Source: Canna indica | Lineage: Eukaryota; Streptophyta; Magnoliopsida; Zingiberales; Cannaceae | NCBI GenBank assembly: GCA_034359265.1 | Contig: CP136896.1 | Coordinates: 10,075,501-10,139,500 of the forward strand | Direction of reading: 5' to 3' | Length of the DNA: 64,000 nt | Shown here: in pieces, positions 31,781-43,100 of the stretch | Layout of the letters: each line of letters starts with the position of its first letter | How positions within the stretch are numbered: position 1 is the stretch's first letter | Made by a program: the position numbers and the translations under genes | Notes under the pieces: model-generated | The model's input: only the letters and a program-made list of their open reading frames with translations | The model's database searches: none | Told to the model about the DNA's origin: nothing

Positions 31781-32330
31781 CATGTTCTCATGTTTATATA
31801 AAATATGAGACTTAGCCCTAAGCAACGACACCTTGCTTTTTGCTTTTTCAAGTAACTATATTTTCTCCTACGAGTAGGTGCAAAAATTAGAAGTGGACCT
31901 TCTACCACGGATGGAGCTTGCATACTCAGCATTAGAAAAGCACTGAATATGAAGATGTCCATTTTTCCTGTACATTGACCATTGCCTAAAGATTTTTTAA
32001 TGTACGGTAGATCCTTAAGACAGCATTCCAATGACAATATGACAATATGACTAAGGAACAAAAGAGTAAAAGCCGACCAACACTAACTTGCAAAATTTTC
32101 TAATACTAAACCATTATATAAGCCTATAAGAGATGGGAAAGAAAAGGAAGCGTTAAAGAGGATAAGGGTGACTAAATTAACAAGGCAAATAAAGAAATAT
32201 TCAGTCCACATAGCAGTTGAACCAATTAGTTTGAACAGCTGAATTCATTAAGTTTCACAGATCAAAGAAGTTTAAGGCTCCACTAGCTTAGATAACCACC
32301 CAACAAAAGAGAACACCAGGTCACCATTCA
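31781..32330. other. Unassigned sequence, possibly 3' part of the ABCG relic
   Basis: No confident feature. On the minus strand near 31915-31890 the phrase VEGPLL could be a decayed relic of the exon that follows 33437 in ABCG3-like genes, but this is weak. Confidence 0.25.
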
Positions 32331-32593
32331 TAGGGGTGAGCAAACTTCCCCGATTCACCGAAACCGAACCGAAACCGACCGAACCGAAACCGATTTAACC
32401 GAACCGAATTAACCGAATTAATTTCGGTTCGGTTTTCGGTTAAAGAAATTTTTGGGTTCGGTTTTCGGTTCGGTTCGGTAAATTAACCGACGGTTCGGTT
32501 AATTTACCGAATTAACCGAATATATATGTATATATATATGTATATGTATATATATATATAATAACATATATTAGATGTTGGTATTTGTCTTGG

Positions 32594-32640
32594 TGGTTAA
32601 GTGTTAGATATTGGCTTTCCGACGCTCGGGTTCGAATCCC
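32594..32640 (+). other. tRNA-like promoter module 1 (A and B boxes) inside the MITE
   Basis: A-box-like tggttaagtg (32594-32603) and a perfect B-box ggttcgaatcc (32629-32639), 35 bp from start to start, in the right order and orientation. The spacing is shorter than in a normal tRNA, and I cannot close a full cloverleaf, so this is a tRNA-derived or SINE-like head rather than a working tRNA gene. Confidence 0.5.
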
Positions 32641-32728
32641 ATGAAGTGTAATAATATTTATTTAACATTCGGTATATATATATAATAGGTGTAAGTTATA
32701 TATAAATTGATAGTAATGTTTGCTGAGA

Positions 32729-32810
32729 TGGTTAGAAGGGTAAAAATTAAATCTAATTTCTCAGTGGGTTGAGTTCGAGTCCATTCTTTGAATTTTTTTT
32801 ATTTTTTTTT
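32729..32810 (+). other. tRNA-like promoter module 2 (A and B boxes) with T-run
   Basis: A-box-like tggttagaagg (32729-32739) and B-box-like gagttcgagtcc (32771-32782), 42 bp apart, close to the spacing in tRNAs. A long T-run follows (32791-32811), which would terminate RNA polymerase III. It may be a second copy of the same tRNA-derived unit as module 1. Confidence 0.5.
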
Positions 32811-33436
32811 TTCGATTAACCGAACCAAATTAACCGAACCGAACCGAAAATTCGATTAACCGAACCGAATTAACCGAATTTTTTCGGTTCGGTAAACGGT
32901 TAAATTTTTTTCTTTGGTTCGGTTCGGTTAACCGAATTTTCGGTTCGGTTTTTAACCGAATTTTCGGTTCGGTTTTTAATCGAACCGAACCGATGCTCAC
33001 CCCTAACCATTCAGGCAAGTAAAAACACCCAAAGGATTGCTTAAAATGACTACGAATAACTAAACAAATTCAGTTAATTTGCAGCATCTTTCTCTTCAAT
33101 ATTAATCTTTCTTACTAACTGAAAGCATTAATACTTTAAATAAAAGGAATAAAGAAGAGCTAGTACAATGCCCACAATCAAACTTAAGAAAAATGTACAT
33201 GCAAATTGTGTCGTCCGTCAAGCATGAAATCAGATATATGGCCAACACATATGCCCTAAACTTATCTATAAAAGTCGCTAAAGATTTTTTATTTAACCTA
33301 TTGTTTATATGCCCACTAAAAGCCTTTTTCCTCAATTTCACTACCCATAAAAGATTAGTAATCTAGGAACAACAGTTAAGAAGACATGACATGAAGGTGC
33401 AAAAATGTGTAGAAGGAACTAGGAAAAGAAATCAAC

Positions 33437-34433
33437 CTTTTCGGTCAGTCTCACAATCATAGATTCAACAGCAGCAAAATCAGCTGATGACTTATAAGTA
33501 GCTTCAAGTGTCCGTATAGCAACAACAGTATCCATATTTACTGATGAGAAATCACTATTATCCTCCTGTTAATAGTGTCCACATGCAGTTATATAGTGCT
33601 GAAAGATAATTAAATATTATAGGCAAGATTTTCCTAATTACTAAAAGCAGAATCCACGAGTTGCTACCTGCAAATTCTTGCACATTGCTATTATCCTATC
33701 AAAATCAGCGTTGATTGCTCGTAGAAAGTGATCCGATGGACTTTGCATGATTGGGCAAGGAAACTCTGCATTAGAGAAGTGCTGCCAAAAAAAAAAGCTG
33801 ATTTTTGAAGCAACACTACGCAATAACATTCTAACCGTACAACTTAAATACAAGAAGTTGAACAAATTAAAATGGAAAAGTATCCACCTGTAAACAAGCC
33901 AATGTTTCTCCAAAGAATAGTGTGTTTCCATTTGAAAGTAAACAAATCCTGTCAAAGAGTCCAAAACTTCTGTGCTACTCTGGTACATTGTGAAAATAAT
34001 AGTGCAACTCGTGCTTGCTAGTTTCTTTAATGTAACCATTAACAGAAGAGCTGATACACTGAAAGGAAACGAATTGAATAAATAAGCATAGGCACAATCA
34101 ATGTCATATGACATATAGTAGGTCGTAAGAAAGTAATAATATAAGGAATCTGTCAAGATGATAAAGTGGTTCATCAATAAATAAGACATGTGGTCTCATT
34201 ACAAGTTCCCTAGCTATGCTAACACGCCTTCTTTCTCCTCTAGGGAGACTTTTAGTATAACAATGGCCACCTATGAGTGTGTCAGCATAATCTCTCAGAG
34301 ACATAGCTATGTCATCCTCAACAAAGCTCTTCTTTTGAGAGAAGAAACCAGGAAGTTGCAGAAGTGATGAGTAATATAGCATCTCACGCACAGTAAGTGA
34401 TTCAATCAACACGTCTTCCCTGTCAACATAACC
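33437..34433 (-). pseudogene. ABCG3-like (white-brown half-transporter) gene relic, four exons
   Basis: Exons on the minus strand: 34433-34150, 34058-33888, 33781-33668 and 33565-33437. They encode the part of an ABCG ATPase domain from LTVREMLYYSSLLQLPG through the modified signature region (LPRGERRRVSIARELVM) and Walker B (HVLFIDEPLYHLD), then the STEVF...ACLQ, HFSNAEFPCPIMQSPSDHF and VNMDTVVAIRTLEATYKSS blocks. The LPxGERRR and IDEPLYHLD forms point to the plant ABCG3-type subgroup. Lesions: the donor after the first exon reads cag|attcc instead of gt; exon 33888-34058 is 171 bp where 172 keeps frame, with one T lost in the STEVF motif; one codon is missing after VED. The Walker A exon and the membrane domain are absent. 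A dead fragment. Confidence 0.85.
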
Positions 34434-34614
34434 CTGCAAAGGACTTGAGTTCAGGGATAAAAGAAAGTGGCAGATGTATGGAATCACTAAATAGTATCTC
34501 ATTAAATAAATAAAAGATTATAAAATACCACATAGATAAATAATGAAAAAGAACATGAAAATCTCTTGAAAAGCATGGAAAATCTTAGGCCTTGCTTGGA
34601 TTGTGGTATTTGGA

Positions 34615-35602
34615 GGGGTATGGAAAAACACACAATGGATGGGTATTGAAAATCTTAGAGCCTGTTTGGTTAGCGAAACCAAGTCTGTTTTCATGGTTTC
34701 AGTTTCACTGAAACTAAAACTGCTTACGAAAACGTGTTTGGTTTAGTGTTTTCGTGAAACTGAATCGAAACCAGAATGAAAACGAAACCAGTTTTCTTAA
34801 TAAAAATGAAAACAACAGAATGTTGTTTTCTGTGGTTTCGAGACTGTCGGTTTCGTTATCAAAATGTTGTGACAACTTTGTAATTATAAATATTTTTTTA
34901 TAAAATTAATTAATTTAAAAATAAATCAAACTATATCGAATTTTTAAAAATAAAAATAAAAATCATCATTTTTAACTCAAACTTTTATCTTAAATTTATA
35001 AAATAATTAAACCAATTTATATCTAATTGACTCAAATCCAAATTTTAAATAACTCAATTTTTTTAAAGTTGGTCTATTTATAATTTAATCAAACCTAATT
35101 TTATATCATTGGACTTGTTTTTTTTTTGAAATTTTATAATAACTATTAATTAATTTTTATATCTAATTGAAAAAAAAAATCTTAAATTACCAATAACTTA
35201 ATTAATTAAATCATTTAAATATTTTGTAACCATATTAACAAATATTTAATTTTGTAAACTAACTAAACATTTAATTACTACTAAAAATGTTCAAGGAAAA
35301 TTAATATTATTTTTTATAATCAAATAAATATTTACTTGTTTCAACTAACTAAAACAGATGTTGTTTTTATTAACCAAACGCGTTTTCAGAAAACTGAAAA
35401 CTAGAAACCAAAACCAAGTTTTCGAAACCAAGTTTTCAGTTTCACTGAAACCAAACCAAAAAATAATTTTCGCTAACCAAACAGCACCTTAGGTTCCTTA
35501 ACCAAACTTTGGAAACCCATTTTCCATTATAAGGGGGGCACTAATCTCAACAACAAGCATGGAAATCTCCATTCCCATCCATTGTGTGTTTTTCCATACC
35601 CC
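34615..35602. mobile_element. Outer inverted-repeat element interrupted by the Harbinger-like element
   Basis: 34615-34643 and 35574-35602 are a perfect 29-bp inverted repeat (ggggtatggaaaaacaca...). Weaker pairing outside includes ccttgcttggattgtggtatttgg. It looks like the stem of an older MITE into whose centre the Harbinger-like element inserted. I could not fix its target duplication. Confidence 0.6.
34658..35488. mobile_element. Harbinger-like nonautonomous element, complete, TSD tta
   Basis: The ends gagcctgtttggttagcgaaa and inverse ggtgctgtttggttagcgaaa are flanked by tta (34655-34657 and 35489-35491), the target preference of PIF/Harbinger elements. Just inside, a palindromic tttcagtttcactgaaac occurs at both ends. 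The interior is AT-rich and noncoding. It is the reference copy for the truncated relative at 5727-6832. Confidence 0.85.
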
Positions 35603-37540
35603 TAAAGTGAAGGATTCCTTCTCACTCCCCTCCCTTTTTCTTACTGTCATGTTCTCATTGACAAAATCTTTTCTAGCATGACTCTGAATCAAACATTCAT
35701 GGTTACTTTTAGATGCTCTGCAAATTTTTATATTTTCACATGAAACACCTCTTCCTCTTTTTAAGATGTGGAACATAATGAATGGAAGAAATGACCTGCA
35801 TACCAAATGACAATCCTCCCAGAGAAATTGAAGCTTGTGAAAACAATAAGTGATCATAAGATATTGAGCGGGTCCTGTACTATATTTATATGTGATGCAG
35901 AGATGAACCAATATGCCTAAATTTAAGTTTCTTTGCAGCCACTTGCACATAGATTTTGTCATTTGTTATATTTGAAAAAACCTCATGCAATAGTTTTAGC
36001 ATGCCAGAAGAATCACAATTTTATAACTTATTTATTTGAAACAGGAAACAATAGATTTTAACACTGGGATTTAAAATCTCTTAAATTAAATACAAGATGC
36101 TTTCTTTCAGAAAAAAACAGTGGGGCTAAAATGAGAATTCAAGTGTGATTGCTTTGGCCACCATCACGAAAATTAATCAACCATGCATGAGTAGCAACTA
36201 GCAAGATTTTACCATAACTGGGGAAGAAGTGCTCATAGAAGAACCCAAATAATTTTTTTCCTGTTAAAAGCCACATTAATCTAGTATGTTTACAAATTCA
36301 CAATATGAATTTAATTGTAACCAATCACTGGCAACCAATTGTAAATATCACAATATGAAGTTAGGGCTAACATGGAAGTTAGGGCTAACCAATCACAATA
36401 TGAAGTTAGGGCTAACATGGAAGCTTAAATGGTAAAATTGCTCCATTGCAATCAAGAGGATCATGCTTTGAGTTGCAGAAATAGTCTCTTTGGTTCAATT
36501 TAAGCTTGAGGGTCATGTTTTGAGTTGCAGAAATACTTTTTTGATGTTAAATGCACAGAAATTGCACAAGCACCAAGTGTAAACCTGCATGGCAGTCTTA
36601 TATCAGTAAGTCCAGTACAATAACCAGGCAGTATGCTCAGTATTGATCCAAACTGCATGCATTGCATAATGCCCAGCCACTGAATGCTGATGGATTTTAA
36701 ACCTGCATGAGTATGTTCAGAAATCATTATTGGTTGAAGCATTTTATCTTCATGTGAGTTTGGTTCATAAAAGTTAGATCCCTGTGGTACTTTGTTCATG
36801 ATAATTATCCCTTTTATATTATTCTTAGCTTGAGAATCTGAGGCAAAATCCATGGTTAGTGACAAAACCAAGAACTCAGGGATTAGGCAAGTGATAGTTA
36901 CTTACAACCACATGGACAACAAGTATGCATCTTGTAGCTGCTTTAGATTTAAGCAATCTAGTAAATATCTATATTTAACCAATTCCTAACTTCCATATCA
37001 AGTATGTTTACAAATTAATCCTCTCACCTAAAAATCAAGATTTTAGACCAACTGAGGAAACCAATTTTATTTCTGTCATTTACAATATGAATTTATAACC
37101 AAAACTTATCTTTTACACCAAAGTAACAGCGTGCTCAAATAATTCTCTAAATTAGAATCAAGGTTGAAGCTAAATAAATGAATCATGTTATACTTCAATA
37201 TTATAGTTCACAATTTGTACTTGTAACCATTTCCTAACCTGCAAACAAAAGTGGCAGCATGTTCATGTTCACAATCCTCTAACCATTTCCATTCATATTA
37301 ATTAAACATCATTAAGATGCATACCATGATATAGATAATTTTATTCAAAGTATATGTTCAATGAAAAGATGAAAGGTACCTTTGGAGTCCCTAGATGCAA
37401 TTTGATCGGCTGTGCAACAGTAGATTCTGATTGAACAAATCAATCAATCAGATTAATTTATACTTTCTATTAGAAATAAACCGAGATTTGAAAATGCACA
37501 AGAAACAAACTGAGATGAGCAAGATATCGCAATAGGTGTG
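35603..37540. other. Unassigned sequence with a short tandem duplication
   Basis: No gene or element recognised. gaagttagggctaacatgg is repeated at about 36357-36425 with caatcacaat between. A second small duplication (catgctttgagttgcagaaata / catgttttgagttgcagaaata) is near 36470 and 36513. A minus-strand frame of 123 codons (36871-36500) has no recognisable domain and I do not call it. Confidence 0.5.
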
Positions 37541-37544
37541 CGGC

Positions 37545-38262
37545 AGTGATGTTATCAATTAGAGATTTTTGACGATGTCAATGCCCAGCGGTGGAGATGG
37601 TGCAGCGAATGGTTTATGGATTGGAGGTGTCGGGAGGTGGCGTAGGGGGAGGTGTTGAAGGAGGTGGCACGGGAAGAGCACCAGCGAAGAGGTGGCGCAG
37701 GGAGGTGTCGGGGGAGAGAGGATTGCAGGCTACAGCGAAGAAAAAAAAGAGGGAAAATGTACCGGCGGGGGAGGTGGCGTGGCAAGGTGTCGGGGGAGAG
37801 AGGTGTCACGGGGAGGTCTCGCAGGGAGAGGTGTCGCGGGAGAGAAGTGTCGGGGGAGAGAGCTGGCACGGCAAGGTGTCGGGGGAGAGAGGTGTCGCGG
37901 GGAGGTCTCACAGGGAGAGGTGTCGCGAGGAGGTCTGCAGGGAGAGGTGTCGCATGAGAGAGGTGTCGGGGAAGAGATGTGTCGCGGGGTGTCGTCGGCT
38001 ACGAAAAAACCAAAAAGGGATTTGTGAGGTCAAAGTATTAGAGTTGGATTTGTTTCAGTCGGCTGGAAAAAATATGGCTGGAAAATAATATTTTGACGAG
38101 TCAGTAAGAGGAAAATATTTGGTCGGTTGAAATACAGTGGGAAAAAAATTATAGGTTGATTACCGACCGATATTTTAATTTGTTGGTAATTTTATTCGTA
38201 ATACCAATAAATTAAATCCGTTGGTGATAAATCCGTTGGTGATTCTATGTTTTCTTGTAGTG
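37545..38262 (-). mobile_element. Right-end fragment of a CACTA element (copy 5)
   Basis: Ends tttcttgtagtg at 38262, the inverse of CACTACAAGAAAA, a common plant CACTA tip, followed by tta. It has subterminal repeats of the tccgttggtgat / ccaataaatt type (38100-38250) and, inward, a GC-rich purine-biased leader with a minisatellite, the same arrangement as in the other CACTA right ends here. The left end is not found. Confidence 0.75.
37775..37995. repeat. Purine-rich minisatellite (ggggagagaggtgtcgcg)
   Basis: About ten imperfect units of 18-24 bp around gggagagaggtgtcg. Long frames through it (37591-38088 and others) give Arg/Gly/Glu-rich translations in every plus-strand frame, so they are repeat artefacts. 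Confidence 0.85.
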
Positions 38263-38917
38263 TTACCTTCATGTGCAAATCTTGATTTCTTTACCTAAAT
38301 AGGTTCTTGATGTCTTAGATTTAAATCTATGATTTTTTGGTAGAAATCATGTTATAGGATCAAGATCTTGATATTTATGTCATGGGGATTTTTGGGAAGG
38401 AGTTCTTAATCTTGATGTTTGTTTCTTAATTAAGGTGTTGTAGATTTTTGTTAATCTTGATTAATAAGCATGGAATATGTAAAATTAATCTTGAGATTTG
38501 TATTCTGTCCTAATGATAATTAAGGATTTAATTTTTGTTAATTTTTGAATTTAAATTTCATGATATGCTGAAAATTGAATGTTGCTGAAATTTTATGCTG
38601 GGGTGATGAATCTGTGTTATTTTTAGATTGTTTGCTATGGTGTGTGTATTACTCTGAATATAGTCATGTAACTTATCGTTTCGATCAGAAAACATAGTTT
38701 AGAAATATAGGACACACTCTGGATATCAGATTCGGATTAGATACATTGGTTCCGGGCAGAACATTAAGATAAAACAAAATCCTAAAAAAAAACCCTAATG
38801 GTGGTGAACTAAATTTTAATTGCATAATTATAATTGGGTAAAAAGATCAACATAATCTGATATGAACCAACATGAGAAGTTTATGCATGAAATAAAATCA
38901 CACGAGTTTATGACATT
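38263..38917. other. Unassigned T-rich sequence
   Basis: Reads like intron or untranslated sequence (many tcttgatttct and gaattaatcttg stretches). No frame, no terminal repeats. Confidence 0.45.
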
Positions 38918-39526
38918 ACGGACATGTTTGGTACCCTGTATAAGCATCTTGTATAGTATTAGGATAATACTAGACAGTGTTTGGGAAGGGTATTAACTAA
39001 TACCTGCACTAAAAATAGTACCCAAAAGCTGTCATAAGGTGTATTAGTAATACACTATCAAAGCTCTTCATTAGCCTACACTAGAACTTTCAATATTTTG
39101 GATACTCATTTTATCTCCGACCAAAAATTTAAAAATATATAAAAAAATATTATAAAAATAATTTTAATTTGTGAAATATTTTTAATGATAAAATATATTA
39201 TATAATTTTTTATACTATATTATATTTATATTACATTATATTATATTATATTATTATAATATATTACATATAATATAATATAATATAATATAATATTGTA
39301 GTGTATATTATTATATATTTATATTATATTATATTACATTATATAATATATAATATAATATTATATATAATATATATTATATTATACATGTTAGTCAATA
39401 CATACTAGTACTATATAGGTTAGTACATGTGTGCACCAAATACTGTATAATAATAGTACAATACAGGCTAGTACTATACAGGTTAGTCAATATAGACTAG
39501 TACTATACGGTGTACCAAACGAGCCC
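38918..39526. mobile_element. MITE with AT-palindromic core
   Basis: The left end cggacatgtttggtaccctgtata and the right end (inverse gggctcgtttggtacaccgtata) are inverted repeats, and inner copies of tagtactatacagg recur. The centre (39200-39390) is a run of tataatat units that are strongly self-complementary. The target duplication is unclear. Confidence 0.6.
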
Positions 39527-39568
39527 TATGGGTCTAGGAGTTGGGATCGGGTATTAGAGTGTTGAGAC

Positions 39569-40484
39569 CTAGGATGCACCAACACCGACACGGACACGGG
39601 ACACGACACGAACACGGACACGAGGACACACCAACTTCAAAATTTTACAGGACATGGACACGGCATATATAGATAAATATAAAAAAAATAAAAATTTAAA
39701 AAAACACACCATTCATATCAATATATATCATTATATTTTTATTGATGTTAAACTTCAAATTTTTAGTATGAACAAATACTTACTATTTCTAAGTCTTTTC
39801 AAAAGCATGAGGCACAACCACATGCAAACAAAAATTCCTAGACATGTATTGACATCTCCAAAAAAATTCATAGGTTAGCATGTCTAATTAGTAGAAATAG
39901 TGATGTACAATCACATGTAAACAAAAAGTTAATTAGAGTCTCACTAACTATCTTCTTCATCACTCATTATTGTTATCTTCTTCATTGAAAAATATTACTC
40001 TATCCAACTCTGGCTCATCAAGAGAAAGATTGGCAACTTCAAGGATTTCATTATCTTCATTAATCGATGAAAACTCATCAAGAGAAATAGAGCAATCACA
40101 TGTTTCACATGAAATAAAAATAGAGCAATCTAATATTATTCAGAAAGTATACTGTCTCCGCCTCTCCGAAGGATGTTTCCACTCGATGAGGGTTTATCGG
40201 TGAGGGTGGTGGCACAAGTATAGGTTCTCCAACTCGTCTGATATCCGAAAGAGCGGTGGAGCGACGATTCTCGCTGAGGAGCGGGAAAAAAAAAATTGAC
40301 TGGTCTGACACACATGGCCGACACGCATGTCCGAGCCGTGTTCGGGTAAAGAAAAAAATTGACTGGTCAAGACACTCTTGGACACGTCGGACACGTGTGT
40401 CGGACGAGTGTCTTCGTGTGTCGGTGTCCACGGCGTGTCGGACACGCGGGCACGGCAGTCCTTGGAAGTGTCCGTGCTTCCTAG
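39569..40484. mobile_element. hAT-like nonautonomous element rich in ggacacg repeats
   Basis: The ends ctaggatgcaccaacaccgac and inverse ctaggaagcacggacact face each other. Both sides carry dense cggacacg / cgtgtcc repeats (39580-39665 and 40300-40470). The left 8-bp flank is gttgagac, and on the right gtt is followed at once by the CACTA at 40488, consistent with a duplication split by that insertion. A small minus-strand frame exists but has no domain. Confidence 0.5.
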
Positions 40485-40487
40485 GTT

Positions 40488-42458
40488 CACTACTGGAAAA
40501 ATGGGCATCAGCAACGGCTCTAGCCGTTGCTGGGCCATTGCTGAAAACCATCAGCAACGGCTTGCAACGGCCCTACTCGTTGCAACGGAGCCGTGGCAGA
40601 AAAGCACGTTGCTGATAACTTAGCAACGGCTTAGCAACGACCACTCGGGGCGTTGCTAATAATATTATCAACAACGGTTTTGCCACGGACATGGAGCCGT
40701 TGCTGAAAACATTAATAGCAACGGTTGGTGAGTCCGTAGCAACATCGTTAGTAAAAGACCGTTGCTAAGCCGTTGCTGTAGGTCATCAGCAACGGCTTTC
40801 GATAAACTTTTAGCAACGGCTTTCCCACGGACGGCCGTGGGAAAGCCGTTGCTGATGAGGTGAACCTGGAAATGAAAAAAATTAAAATTTCAAATTTCCA
40901 TTGATACATTCATACATTATCTGATACATAACTCACACACCCATACACTCATACACACATTCATTCACACATCACAAATACACCAAGATATACATCAAAA
41001 CAATTATATTTATATTTATAATTATCCACAATAGTATAAAAATTATTCAAATGCAAAATTGAAGTATCAATATCCAAACAAAATAAATTAAACAAGTATA
41101 ATATCTTAGTAACAAAGTCAATATAAAAAAATCTCACGATGACGATGGAGGATGGCCTAGATCATTTGGCGGGGTCTGGAGTGCTTAAGTGTACACCGGC
41201 GTGGACTGACTCGAGGACGATGGATGAGATGATGCCGAAGAGATGCCTGCTTCGGGATGACCTGACATGTTGCGTAGCATAACATGCATCTCCGCCATCA
41301 TCTAACTCTGGCGCTCCATCATCTCAGTCTGACGCGCGACCGTGTCCTCTAGAGTCCTTATTCTGCTACTATGATCATAACTAGATCTGGAGGTGGACGG
41401 CTGCTCACCAGCGACCGGAGGGGTCGGTGCCCCAAGTGGCCCTAGCACGGCTCGCGCATGACCACTATCTGCAAAGCCATATACGCGGCCATGGTCCCAG
41501 CCACCTGCGGCCTCGACCCACGTTGCTGCGTCAAAGTCCTCGGGGGTGCCCCTGCGCTGCACCACCGTTTGGCTGTAGGTCTCCTACTCGAGTTTGATTT
41601 TTTGTTTAATATTTATCATAAAACATAAATTATAAATATATAATGAATAATTTAAACAAATATATAGTTACCATAATGTATGCAACGCGGTTGTCGATAT
41701 ACTCCCCGTCCCATGTGCTCGACGGTGAGTCCGCTCAAACACCGCCATCGAGGAGGGTCGCTGGACAGTCCCATCATCCGACACCGTCGTCTACATTTAC
41801 AAAACATAATACATTAATTAGTACACATAGTAACAAATAAAATATATAATTAAAAGGTATACTTACCATACGGTACGCGTGCACTGCAAATGCAATAGAG
41901 CCGCCGGTGTAACGCACTGCTCCCCCCGACATGCGATTTCTAGCCGCATTCCTAGAAACCTCCTGCCATCGATCCGTCGACCATATTCCCACGAGCTGGT
42001 CCCATATATCCGGAGTAATCCAATCGGAGCCGTATCCTCGAGTCTTCGCGATGTTAGTAGTCCCAGCTCGTGCCATCGCCTGGGACCGGGCCTGCCCCAG
42101 CTGCCCGTTGTACCTTGCCCAACAAATAGCCTCCCATGCAGCGTAAATGAAGGGCCTCTGGTCCTCAGCCCATGTATAGCGAGCCTGCAGAATAATAATA
42201 TCAGTAGGACACTTTCCAATAGGAACACCCATGAGACACCGGCTGAAGATTAAATAATTAGCAACGGCTCGCCTTTCCGTCAGAAAGCCGTTGCTGATAA
42301 TTAAAATAATCCGCAACGGCTCGGTTGTCCGTTAGAATGCCGTTGCAGATACAGATATCTGCAACGGCTCGAGCGGCCGTAAGAACGCCGTTGCAAATAG
42401 CAACGGCTTGAGCGGCCGTTGCTGATAGCCGTTGCTGAAGACCAAGTTTGTAGTAGTG
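40488..42458 (-). mobile_element. CACTA copy 2, internally deleted relative of copy 1
   Basis: Starts CACTACTGG at 40488 and ends tagtagtg at 42458, with the same cagcaacggc subterminal repeats as copy 1. The left 1.7 kb aligns with 1-1620 of copy 1 and the last about 215 bp with 5510-5726. Everything between, including the whole transposase, foldback and minisatellite, is gone. At the junction lies a 35-bp filler (42207-42241) found in neither part of copy 1. The 3-bp flanks (gtt and acc) do not match. A nonautonomous derivative, possibly chimeric. Confidence 0.9.
41134..42184 (-). pseudogene. TNPA-like gene of CACTA copy 2, broken
   Basis: Exons homologous to the last three of copy 1: 42184-41867 (318 bp, open), 41790-41672 (119 bp against 120, a one-base deletion) and 41583-41134. 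The last exon has an internal stop (TAG, 41304-41302) where copy 1 has Gln codons, and another near its end. The first two exons are deleted. It cannot make the protein. Confidence 0.85.
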
Positions 42459-43100
42459 ACCGTAGGAAAGACTTGACTTAGGTCATGGTGCGTTATATCT
42501 TTATAAATGGCGGAGAGGCTCGTCGAGGAGCCGGATTGCGGGCTAAGCCCGGGGGGTTGGATGGCAAATTCCCAACCTGCAGAATAAGTTTGGAGGGCAT
42601 GGTAGGCTTAGGCCTGTTGTTCTTCACCATTTGGGTTTTGGCTGCCTTCAAGCAGGACACTCCATTGTGATCTTTTCCTGCTTGAGTCAAGAGTTTTACC
42701 TTATGCATCTTAACTGTGATGTTTATTTTTGTGAGGGTTGGTAGAACCGCACACTGAGTTATTTGAACTCACTCGTTGTCGTTGTTTTATTTTGCAGAGC
42801 CTGATCGGTGAGGTGGGCTGAAGCACTTGGCGCAGCTGGAGGGCAAATGAGCCACATGCTCTAGCACTCCTAGTTAGGGGTCGTAGTCGAGTCTGTAGTA
42901 GGTTGTCATGCACTGTTGTTTTGGTATTTGGAGTTGTAGTCCCGTGGGGACATTCATGTTTTTATTCAGTCTTTTATTTATTAAAGAACTATTTTTCTTC
43001 GATTTATTTATTTCTGAGTTTGTATGTGCATGAGTTAGGCTGCGGGGTATTGACACATATACCATAGCCGGTCACGTGACCCTGAACTTAGGGCATGACA
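42459..43100 (+). repeat. LTR remnant of a chromovirus-type (Tekay/Del-like) Gypsy element
   Basis: It has the common 3' half of such LTRs: actcactcgttgtcgttgttttattttgcag near 42768-42797, ggttaggctgcggggtattgac, cggtcacgtgacc, and the end gggcatgaca at 43100. The 5' part is replaced by CACTA copy 2, and no primer-binding site follows, so it is a 3' or solo LTR. Small frames in it are not genes. Confidence 0.6.

Larger units (their letters stand above)
32331..33005. mobile_element. hAT-type MITE with 8-bp target duplication
   Basis: Terminal repeats taggggtgagca / inverse tgctcacccct-a, and an exact 8-bp duplication accattca (32323-32330 and 33006-33013). About 200 bp at each end is filled with short repeats of aaccgaacc and ttcggttcgg, mostly in inverted orientation, so the ends can fold on each other. 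The centre (32540-32800) holds two tRNA-like modules. It has no transposase and depends on an autonomous hAT element elsewhere. Confidence 0.93.

Noticed and set aside
32594..32640. Functional tRNA gene
   Set aside because: A and B boxes are present, but the spacing is short and no acceptor stem closes, so only a tRNA-derived module is claimed.
36500..36871. Minus-strand frame of 123 codons
   Set aside because: No recognisable domain, no splice or promoter context, ordinary composition for chance frames.
37591..38088. Plus-strand frame of 165 codons
   Set aside because: Runs through a purine-rich minisatellite, and two other frames over it are also open.
38262..38265. Pairing the CACTA end at 38262 with a left end upstream
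   Set aside because: I found no CACTACAAGAAAA upstream in the window, so only a right-end fragment is called.
40105..40623. Several frames on both strands between the MITE and CACTA copy 2
   Set aside because: They read through cggacacg repeats and CACTA subterminal repeats, with no consistent domain.
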